The position numbers were made by a program, and so were the translations under genes. Shown here piece after piece: positions 1-4,849 of a stretch of DNA of 6,707 bases (positions are counted from its first letter, which is position 1; each line of letters opens with the position of its first letter). This DNA is from Candidatus Adiutrix sp. (GTDB lineage: Bacteria; Desulfobacterota; Desulfarculia; Adiutricales; Adiutricaceae): NCBI GenBank assembly GCA_031285975.1, contig JAITVE010000119.1:1-6707 (forward strand), read 5' to 3'. The notes below the pieces were generated by a model. The model did no database searches and had not been told where the DNA came from. It was given only the letters and a program-made list of their open reading frames with translations.

Positions 1-1
1 C

Positions 2-379
2 GGCTACCAGACGGCCATTCTGGCGGAACTGGCTGGCGCGGTGCTGGCCGTGGAGCGCCTGGAACCCTTGTTCTGCAAAGGCCGCGACAATTTGGCCAAA
101 CTCGCCTACGAAAACATCCGCCTCAAGCTCGACGACGGCACCCTCGGCTGGCCGGAAGAGGCCCCCTTCGACGCTATCATCGTCGCCGCCGGGGGCCCCC
201 GCGTGCCGCAGCCCCTGGTGGATCAACTGGCCCCCGGCGGCCGCCTCATCGTCCCGGTGGGCTCCACTGCCGCCCAGCAAAAGTTAACGCTGGTCATCAA
301 AGACAAAAACGGCGACGTCACCCGCAACACCCTCGGCGACTGCCGCTTCGTGGCCCTGGTGGGGCGCCACGGCTGGTAA
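2..379 (+). CDS. pcm: Protein-L-isoaspartate O-methyltransferase, C-terminal part (5' end outside window)
   Basis: This enzyme uses S-adenosylmethionine to methylate isoaspartyl residues in damaged cytoplasmic proteins, starting their repair to aspartate. The reading frame is open from base 2 and gives 125 residues, against roughly 210-220 for the whole family protein, so about 40% is missing off the left edge; an internal GTG at 41 is not a real start. What is visible begins inside SAM motif I (GYQTAILAEL). It is followed by the acidic post-I segment (VLAVERL), motif II (FDAIIVAAGGPRVP) and motif III (LAPGGRLIVPVG). The tail CRFVALVGRHGW matches the usual end of the family, so the C-terminus is complete. 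No convincing terminator follows; the gene runs straight into the REP-rich spacer. Family identity is recognised from these motifs and I am confident of it. Confidence 0.93.
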   Translation, partial: GYQTAILAELAGAVLAVERLEPLFCKGRDNLAKLAYENIRLKLDDGTLGWPEEAPFDAIIVAAGGPRVPQPLVDQLAPGGRLIVPVGSTAAQQKLTLVIKDKNGDVTRNTLGDCRFVALVGRHGW

Positions 380-439
380 ACCCGCCTGCGCCCACAACAG
401 ATAAGCCGCCGTATTTTTTACCACCCTCCCCACTACTTC

Positions 440-467
440 GTCATTCCGGCGAAAGCCGGAATCCATG
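440..467 (+). repeat. REP-like palindromic unit 1
   Basis: The unit begins GTCATTCCGGC, has a GAAA tetraloop, and returns as GCCGGAATCCA. The stem is 8 bp perfect (443-450 with 455-462). This is the widespread intergenic repeat that, when translated, gives spurious peptides of the type IPAFAGMT or TPAEAGAH. It lies about 60 bp after the pcm stop codon. Orientation is taken as + because GTCATTCC comes first. Confidence 0.85.
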
Positions 468-502
468 CCTTTCCGTTGGTGCCGCCGACCAAGCCGGTTA
501 TC

Positions 503-550
503 GCCCCCACTGCGTCATTCCTGCCTCCGCAGGAATGACGCAGTGGGGGC
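503..550. repeat. Perfect 48-nt palindrome built on a REP core (unit 2)
   Basis: The arms 503-524 and 529-550 are exact reverse complements over 22 bp, with a 4-nt CTCC loop. The inner part of each arm carries the REP core GTCATTCCTGC or its complement. The outer 11 bases (GCCCCCACTGC and complement) are not part of the usual repeat. An ordinary REP unit is asymmetric, ending in ATCCA on one side; here both ends read as GTCATTCC outward. This suggests fusion of two units or end-copying. It would form a very stable hairpin in RNA from either strand. Confidence 0.9.
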
Positions 551-585
551 ATGGAGAGGGTGCCGACAAGATACTCCACTGGAAA

Positions 586-612
586 TGGATACTGGCCTTC
601 GCCGGTATGACG
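586..612 (-). repeat. REP-like palindromic unit 3
   Basis: On the + strand this reads TGGATACTGGC, CTTC loop, GCCGGTATGACG, which is the same repeat as unit 1 in the opposite orientation. The stem is 8 bp with one G-T pair (589-596 with 601-608). Confidence 0.8.
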
Positions 613-660
613 GTGGTGGGGGAACGTAGGGGGGATGCAAGGCCCACCGAAGAGAAAGGC

Positions 661-689
661 ATGGGCCCCGGCCTCCGCCGGGGTGACGG
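661..689 (-). repeat. REP-like palindromic unit 4
   Basis: The stem CCCCGGC/GCCGGGG (666-672 with 677-683) closes a CTCC loop and is followed by GTGACGG, so it is a minus-orientation unit of the variant whose core is GTCACCCCGGC. Units 1, 3 and 4 have different stem sequences but keep paired changes in both arms, as expected for elements recognised as hairpins. Bases 690-738 after it hold nothing I can assign. Confidence 0.7.
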
Positions 690-738
690 TTGCGCAATTT
701 TCCACCTGAGGCCGCCCTGAAAGCGGTTGGAGGCCGGG

Positions 739-767
739 TTTACTTTTCCGGGCCGTCCTGGTAGAAT
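739..767 (+). promoter_or_regulatory. Candidate sigma70-type promoter of the DUF2867 gene
   Basis: TTTACT at 739-744 (4 of 6 matches to TTGACA) and TAGAAT at 762-767 (5 of 6 matches to TATAAT) are separated by 17 bp. The stretch 762-797 is markedly AT-rich beside GC-rich flanks. Transcription would start near 774, about 35 nt before the start codon. Seen by eye only. Confidence 0.4.
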
Positions 768-809
768 AATCAAAATTTAAATTTTACGAATATATTTGGA
801 GGGGGCTTT

Positions 810-1382
810 ATGCGTACACCGCGTTTAAAGGTCGCCATCAAGGCCGCGCCAAGGCCGCAGGATAGCTGGCTCAATGGGCTTTCGCCGGTGGACTATGCCG
901 ACACCTACCGGGCGGAATGGCGTTCCGGGCGGCAGTTTCCTGCGGAGGAAATGCTTATCGCCATATTTTGCCGTCCCCCGGCCTGGCTGATGGGTCTCTA
1001 TAAAATCAGGAATTGGCTGGTGAAACTCTTGCGCGTCGAGGCCGAGACCGTGGGGGAAGGCAGCGGCCCGCCGACGGAAAAGCTGGCCGGGGCCATCCGG
1101 GCCGGGGCTTCCTTCCGCGCTTTCAGCGTGCCGTTCAAAAGCCCCGCTGAAACCGTTTTGCTCGGGAAGGACAGGCACCTGGATTTTTACCTCTCCATCC
1201 AAACCGGCCAGGGCGGCGACGGCCAGCAGTGGACGACCGCGGCCACCCTGGTGCGGTACCACAACGCCGCCGGGCGGCGGTACTTCTTTTTCGTGCGCCC
1301 GGTGCACCGCCTCATCGTGCCCATGATGATGAAGCGCGCGATACGCGCCCTGGAGGGGGCGCCCCCGGCCCTGCCCGCCTGA
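810..1382 (+). CDS. DUF2867-type hypothetical protein
   Basis: This 190-residue protein has no signal peptide and no clear membrane helix. It resembles the DUF2867 family, whose function is not known. The family-like features are a hydrophobic/aromatic segment IFCRPPAWLMGLYKIRNWLVK (about residues 52-72), a middle stretch ending in ETVLLGKDRHLDFYLSI (114-130), and a C-terminal VRYHNAAGRRYFFFVRPVHRLIV (148-170) followed by a basic helix (MMMKRAIRAL). The ATG at 810 is preceded by a strong GGAGGGGG Shine-Dalgarno (798-805), which fixes the start. It appears monocistronic: the REP spacer lies upstream, its own promoter candidate is at 739-767, and a shared terminator lies 22 bp after the TGA. 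The next gene converges on it, so genomic context gives no clue to its role. The family call rests on remembered motifs, not a search. Confidence 0.75.
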   Translation: MRTPRLKVAIKAAPRPQDSWLNGLSPVDYADTYRAEWRSGRQFPAEEMLIAIFCRPPAWLMGLYKIRNWLVKLLRVEAETVGEGSGPPTEKLAGAIRAGASFRAFSVPFKSPAETVLLGKDRHLDFYLSIQTGQGGDGQQWTTAATLVRYHNAAGRRYFFFVRPVHRLIVPMMMKRAIRALEGAPPALPA

Positions 1383-1395
1383 CCTGATTTCCCAC

Positions 1396-1449
1396 AAAAA
1401 AGAGTGCGGCCCGTCAAATTTTTGGAATTTGACGGGCCGCACGGTTTTT
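1396..1449. terminator. Bidirectional rho-independent terminator between convergent genes
   Basis: A perfect 17-bp stem (1404-1420 with 1426-1442) closes a 5-nt loop. It is flanked by AAAAAA at 1396-1401 and TTTTT at 1445-1449, so it has a U-tract when read in either direction. It sits between the stop codons of the DUF2867 gene (1382) and the minus-strand FG-GAP gene (1464), and so ends both units. Confidence 0.93.
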
Positions 1450-1463
1450 GCGCTGAAGGAGGG

Positions 1464-2681
1464 TTATTCCGCCGAAGCGTTCGTGGTCAGTTCGTAGGAG
1501 ATGATGACGGAGCGGCCTTCTTTCAGGAGGCCGCCGTCCTGCTCGGTCACCACGGCGGTGACAAGCTGGATGGTGCCGTCGTTGAAGAAGTCGCCCAGGG
1601 CGTAATCCACCGCCGGGCCGGGGAGGGAGCGGGTGCGGAAATAGGGGCTCAGGGACATGTTGGCGTATTTGAACACCTGAATGGCCCCGCCGCTGAAGGC
1701 CCGCTGGTTGCTCATGAACTGCACGCCGCCGCGGTCGTTTTTGGCCACCACCAGTTCGTTCTGGCCGTCGCGGTCAATGTCCGTAATCAACAGGCGCGAG
1801 GGCAGGAATTCGCGCTGCTTTTCCTCGGGGGCGGTCATGGGCTGGCGGATGGCGTTCATGGTGCCGCCGTATTCCTCCTTGCTCTCCCAGGCCCGGTTCG
1901 CGCCTTCATACAGGAAAATGTGTTCGCTGGGGAAGCGGATGGCCGCCACCGCCTGCATACCGCCGGAGCCGATGCGCCCGAGGGTGAAGTTGAACACGTC
2001 CACGCCCGAGGGCAGGCCCGCGCTCCCCTGGGATTTGACCTTGGAGCCGTCAAAGCTCATGCGCATCACCTGGCCGCTGTAGACGTCGCCCTTGCTGGAA
2101 GAGCCCCGCTGCCCGGCCAAAAAGCGGCCGCCGGGGCCGCCCGTAACCCGCAGATACCAGGGGATGTTGGAGGCCAGCACCTGGAGCTCGCTGCCCGAAA
2201 AGCTGAAAATACGGCTGGCCGGGGCCCCCTGGTCGTTCTGCACGGAGACGATGATCTCCTGCCCGCCGCCGCCGGTGAGGCTCATCGCGTCCACGGAGAC
2301 GATGGTGTCGGTGGGGTCGAAGGAGTATTTGGCGAGCTGCTGCATTTTGCCCGCGCCCATGCGGGAGACATAGACATTGCGGTTGCTGACGTACACGACT
2401 TCGTTCTTGCCGTCGCCGTCCACGTCTTCCAGCGTCATGCCCACCAGGGTTTCGTTGATGAAGCCGCTGCGCCAGAATTTGCCTTCCGACATGCGGGCCT
2501 CGTCGGCCACCACAAAGTTGGGGTTGAGCGGGGAATCGGCCGCCGTCCGGGAGGCGTCGCGCCCCATCAGGTTATAGGAGGGGTGCCGCTTCCCGCCCTC
2601 GCCGTCCTCCGCCGCCAAGGCCGCGCCGGAGCCTATAAGGGCCAGCGCGGCCAGCCCGAGAATGAATGTGCGTATTTTCAT
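1464..2681 (-). CDS. Secreted FG-GAP/VCBS-like repeat protein
   Basis: The product is 405 residues from the chosen start. Residues 1-24 form a Sec signal peptide (MKIRTFILGLAALALIGSG..ALAA, cleavage probably before EDGEG), so it is exported; I see no lipobox cysteine. Two clear calcium-type repeat motifs are present: LEDVDGDGKNEVV (about 84-96) and ITDIDRDGQNELVV (about 299-312). A degenerate third, LGDFFNDGTIQLV, lies at about 362-374. This pattern is typical of FG-GAP/VCBS beta-propeller blades, so a propeller fold is inferred. I chose ATG 2681 over ATG 2693: TGAGG (2692-2688) stands 6 nt before 2681, while nothing resembling a ribosome site precedes 2693. It is the last gene of the minus-strand operon, 68 bp after the PilZ gene, and it ends at the bidirectional terminator. 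Its partner and binding target cannot be read from the sequence. Confidence 0.82.
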   Translation of the reverse strand: MKIRTFILGLAALALIGSGAALAAEDGEGGKRHPSYNLMGRDASRTAADSPLNPNFVVADEARMSEGKFWRSGFINETLVGMTLEDVDGDGKNEVVYVSNRNVYVSRMGAGKMQQLAKYSFDPTDTIVSVDAMSLTGGGGQEIIVSVQNDQGAPASRIFSFSGSELQVLASNIPWYLRVTGGPGGRFLAGQRGSSSKGDVYSGQVMRMSFDGSKVKSQGSAGLPSGVDVFNFTLGRIGSGGMQAVAAIRFPSEHIFLYEGANRAWESKEEYGGTMNAIRQPMTAPEEKQREFLPSRLLITDIDRDGQNELVVAKNDRGGVQFMSNQRAFSGGAIQVFKYANMSLSPYFRTRSLPGPAVDYALGDFFNDGTIQLVTAVVTEQDGGLLKEGRSVIISYELTTNASAE

Positions 2682-2749
2682 AAAGTACCTCATTGTGTCG
2701 GTCGCCGGCCCATCGCGGAATCTCCGGGCCGGTTCTTGCGAAATCTTTC

Positions 2750-3394
2750 CTACAGGCGCAGGGGCATGTTTTCAATATTGGATATCAAGTCCCGCAGGCG
2801 GCTGGCGGTTTCCGGCCGGTTGGAGGGGCTGTAGGCCAGGCCGATAAAATAGCCGCCGGGCTTGCCCCGGCAGGCCCGCACCACGGCCTGGATGCCGTTG
2901 ATGGGCTCTTCCTTGGGCAGGTGGAAAATCACCTCTATCTGCGTTTCCGGCTCCAGCTGAAAAGGGCTGGCCATCAAAAAGCCGCCTTCGGAGATGTCCA
3001 CCACCAGGGCCTTCTGCGGGGGCGCGGTCTGGGTGAGGGCAATGAGGATGGGGATGTTGACCGGATAGCGCTTTTCGGTGCGCAGGTTGGCGACCTCCAC
3101 CTCGCGGGGGTATTCCAGGAACAACAGGGGCACCAGGCGGTAGGTGTAGCCCAGCATCTCGGTGTTGAAGCTGTAGACCGCGCCCTTGCTGATGAAATTG
3201 GCGGCCCAGCGGGTGCCCTCGTCCAGCTTGACCGGGGCCCCGGCCACCTTGGGCATTTCCACAATCAGGTAGCGGCCCGGCCGGGAGCCGATCAGCACGG
3301 TCGTCCATTTTGACTTGGTGGTTTCCAGCGCCAGGAGCCTGATGCTCGTGCCGCATACCAGAACGTCCGGCGACAGTATTTTCGTTTCAGACAC
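2750..3394 (-). CDS. PilZ-domain (YcgR-like) c-di-GMP-binding protein
   Basis: This 214-residue cytoplasmic protein has two parts. Residues 1-100 form a beta-rich N-terminal domain like the YcgR N-domain (LETTKSKWTTVLIGSRPGRYLIVEMP.. and LEYPREVEVANLR). A C-terminal PilZ domain follows. The ligand motifs are intact: R105-T-E-K-R109 (RxxxR) and D133-I-S135-E-G-G138 (DxSxxG), which bind cyclic di-GMP in characterised PilZ proteins. Family members act as c-di-GMP effectors, often on flagellar motors or exopolysaccharide machinery; which target applies here is unknown, as no flagellar gene is in view. The start is GTG (3394), with GAGGA (3405-3401) 6 nt upstream. It begins 39 bp after the stop of the receiver-TPR gene and precedes the FG-GAP gene by 68 bp, so cotranscription is likely. 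A weak hairpin without a T-run (2705-2732) lies in the downstream gap. Confidence 0.9.
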   Translation of the reverse strand: MSETKILSPDVLVCGTSIRLLALETTKSKWTTVLIGSRPGRYLIVEMPKVAGAPVKLDEGTRWAANFISKGAVYSFNTEMLGYTYRLVPLLFLEYPREVEVANLRTEKRYPVNIPILIALTQTAPPQKALVVDISEGGFLMASPFQLEPETQIEVIFHLPKEEPINGIQAVVRACRGKPGGYFIGLAYSPSNRPETASRLRDLISNIENMPLRL

Positions 3395-3433
3395 AACAAA
3401 TCCTCATCGCCCCAAAACCACTGGAGACACGGT

Positions 3434-4474
3434 TTATATATTAATCTTCAGGCCCATCTCAGTTGCGCGGAGCAGATCGATGGCCTCGGTGAAATCCGGG
3501 TTCAGCTTCAGGGCCTGACGAAGGCAGTTCTGGGCCAGGAGCAGGTGCTCCATGTCCAGGTGCACCCTGGCGGTGTTGAAATATATATACTCATCGTCCC
3601 TGTGCACCCTCAGCGCCTTTTCGTAGGCGTGCAGGGCCTCTTCCAGGCGGCCCTGGCGGCGGTAGATGATGCCCAGGCTGTTGTAGACGTTGGTGGTGTC
3701 CGGCCGCAGGGTCAGGACGGTGTTGAATATTTCCTCGGCCTCGCTGTTCTGGTTGCGCTCCATATGGATTTCAGCGGCGGTCTCCAGGCTGCTCCTGGCC
3801 TCTTCCTCCCGCCCCAGTTTTTGGTAAATCAGGCCCATCTGCCGGTAGGCCCGGGCGTGGTGGCCGTTGATGGTGGTGGCCCGCCGGAAGCACAGGAGGG
3901 CTTCCTCCAACTGGCCCTTGAGGCTTTTGATGTAGCCCATATTATAATACACTTCGGCGTTGTCGTGAATATCCAGGATGGACTGGCAGGTGTCCAGGGC
4001 CTGGTCGAGCTGGCCGTCGCTGATCTGGTGCACGCTCAGGTCGTAGAGTTCCTCCACCTTTTCGTCTTCCGGCTCCTGGGGAGGGTGGAGGGCCTCGTGA
4101 ATTTTGGTCTTAAAGCCTTCCCGTTCGCAGGGCATGGAGACCACGGCGTTGACCCCTATGCGGCCCGCCTGGGCCACCTGGCGGCTGGTGAGGTTCGCGC
4201 CGTAGAGCACAAAAACGGTCTCCGCCTCGGGGGTATCCTGTTCCCGCACCAGTCTGAGGAGCGTCAACCCGTTGATGGTGGGGGTGTCTTGCTCGGCAAT
4301 GATGAGTTCGGGCCCGAAGTTGTTGACCATGGCCAGGGCCTCGGTGCCGCTTTCCGCCTGCAAATGGGTGAAAAAGCCCATTTCATGCAAAAGCGCCGCG
4401 TGGTCGTCCAAAGTCCGGCTGACGGGATCGACCAGCAAAATGGTGATCTGCCCTTTGTCCTGTGCCTCTTTCAC
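3434..4474 (-). CDS. Degenerate response-regulator receiver fused to TPR repeats
   Basis: This is a 346-residue protein, probably cytoplasmic. Residues 9-130 align by eye with a CheY-like receiver, but the key residues have changed. The acidic pair is D16-P17, and the phosphoryl-acceptor position (PELIIAEQDTPTING) holds E61 instead of Asp. The conserved Thr/Ser is Y91, and the conserved Lys before the cis-Pro is M114 (VVSMPC). Normal phosphorylation is therefore unlikely. Residues about 141-330 hold five or six TPR units. The clearest are 174-207, 208-241, 262-295 and 296-329, with the usual NMGYIKSLKGQLEEAL and NSLGIIYRRQGRLEEAL patterns, implying a protein-protein scaffold. The start is GTG 4474, with a weak AGAG 6 nt upstream and a stronger AAGGA about 15 nt upstream; no better in-frame start is evident. 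It is the first gene of the minus-strand operon and is divergent from the porin-like gene. Confidence 0.9.
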   Translation of the reverse strand: MKEAQDKGQITILLVDPVSRTLDDHAALLHEMGFFTHLQAESGTEALAMVNNFGPELIIAEQDTPTINGLTLLRLVREQDTPEAETVFVLYGANLTSRQVAQAGRIGVNAVVSMPCEREGFKTKIHEALHPPQEPEDEKVEELYDLSVHQISDGQLDQALDTCQSILDIHDNAEVYYNMGYIKSLKGQLEEALLCFRRATTINGHHARAYRQMGLIYQKLGREEEARSSLETAAEIHMERNQNSEAEEIFNTVLTLRPDTTNVYNSLGIIYRRQGRLEEALHAYEKALRVHRDDEYIYFNTARVHLDMEHLLLAQNCLRQALKLNPDFTEAIDLLRATEMGLKINI

Positions 4475-4556
4475 TGCGTTCTCTGTCCGTCCTTATCCTA
4501 TGGGGGCGGCTTGGCCGCGACTGAACCGGCCCTTGATACATCCCGCTGGTTTTCTG

Positions 4557-4585
4557 ATTATACAACTTTTAGCGGCTTTTGCCTA
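4557..4585 (-). promoter_or_regulatory. Candidate promoter of the receiver-TPR/PilZ/FG-GAP operon
   Basis: Read on the minus strand, TAGGCA (4585-4580, 4 of 6 matches to TTGACA) and a perfect TATAAT (4562-4557) are separated by 17 bp. Transcription would start near 4550, giving a leader of about 75 nt. The first copy of the 12-bp repeat falls inside the spacer between the two boxes. Confidence 0.5.
4567..4578. repeat. 12-bp direct repeat TTTTAGCGGCTT, copy 1
   Basis: The 12-mer is exactly repeated at 4662-4673, 95 bp away, within the divergent intergenic region. This copy overlaps the spacer of the minus-strand promoter candidate, a position where a bound protein would block RNA polymerase. 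Confidence 0.6.
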
Positions 4586-4661
4586 CAGAGTATTTTGCAA
4601 CCCTTTTGCCTTATGGCGGCGGGGTTCGTGTCATTCATGCGTTCGCTCATATTGGGGAACA

Positions 4662-4673
4662 TTTTAGCGGCTT
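4662..4673. repeat. 12-bp direct repeat TTTTAGCGGCTT, copy 2
   Basis: This is identical to 4567-4578. It lies about 58 bp upstream of the -35 box of the porin promoter candidate, a position compatible with an activator site or with the second half of a looping operator pair. No protein is assigned to it. Confidence 0.6.
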
Positions 4674-4730
4674 CACAGCGTAATTACAAGTGCTGGCCCC
4701 AGGCGCGGCCATAACACAAGAATCAGTGGC

Positions 4731-4759
4731 TTGTAAAATTTACTTTTTCAGAGTAAAAT
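4731..4759 (+). promoter_or_regulatory. Candidate sigma70-type promoter of the porin-like gene
   Basis: TTGTAA (4731-4736) and TAAAAT (4754-4759, 5 of 6 matches to TATAAT) are separated by exactly 17 bp. The surrounding 30 bp are AT-rich. The box GTAAAATT occurs at 4733-4740 and again at 4753-4760, exactly 20 bp apart, overlapping the -35 and -10 elements. The predicted start near 4766 gives a leader of about 84 nt. Confidence 0.6.
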
Positions 4760-4776
4760 TAAGCAGTAACCGTGGA

Positions 4777-4810
4777 GTCGGCGGCGCGCTGCGGGCACAG
4801 CGCGCCGGAC
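4777..4810 (+). promoter_or_regulatory. Strong hairpin in the 5' leader of the porin-like mRNA
   Basis: GGCGCGCTG (4783-4791) pairs perfectly with CAGCGCGCC (4798-4806) around a 6-nt loop. The stem extends through C4782-G4807 and, past a GG bulge, through GTC (4777-4779) with GAC (4808-4810). It begins only about 10 nt after the predicted transcription start and leaves the ribosome site (4837-4842) free. No T-run follows, so it is not a terminator. A role as an mRNA-stabilising 5' hairpin or binding site is inferred. Confidence 0.55.
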
Positions 4811-4849
4811 GGGCAATGGCGCCCCTGCCTCCGCACAAGGAGAATGATT

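Noticed and set aside
362..419. Terminator after pcm (GGGCGC 362-367 pairing with GCGCCC 388-393, T-run 414-419)
   Set aside because: The stem is only 6 bp with a 20-nt loop, overlaps the coding end, and the T-run lies over 20 bp from the stem.
440..689. CRISPR array
   Set aside because: The repeats are palindromic, variable in sequence, in mixed orientation and irregularly spaced, without unit-length unique spacers.
433..773. Small minus-strand and plus-strand reading frames in the pcm-DUF2867 spacer
   Set aside because: Their peptides (such as TPAEAGAHA and IPAFAGMT) are the usual conceptual translations of REP-like repeats, and the hairpin structure explains the sequence better.
2705..2732. 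Hairpin in the gap between the PilZ and FG-GAP genes as a terminator
   Set aside because: The stem is 7 bp (2705-2711 with 2726-2732) with a 14-nt loop and no T-run on the minus strand, so I do not use it to break the operon.
1404..2834. A 476-codon open frame on the + strand, and other long frames antisense to the operon genes (for example 3545-4714 + and 4898-6346 -)
   Set aside because: They lie antisense to clearly recognisable proteins. Their translations are low-complexity Gly/Ala/Val/His-rich text typical of GC-rich shadow frames, and they lack ribosome sites or motifs.
4772..4849. Upstream GTG start extending the porin-like protein by 26 residues
   Set aside because: The extension is not signal-like, overlaps the leader hairpin, and lacks a ribosome site, whereas ATG 4850 has AAGGAG 7 nt upstream and starts a classic signal peptide.
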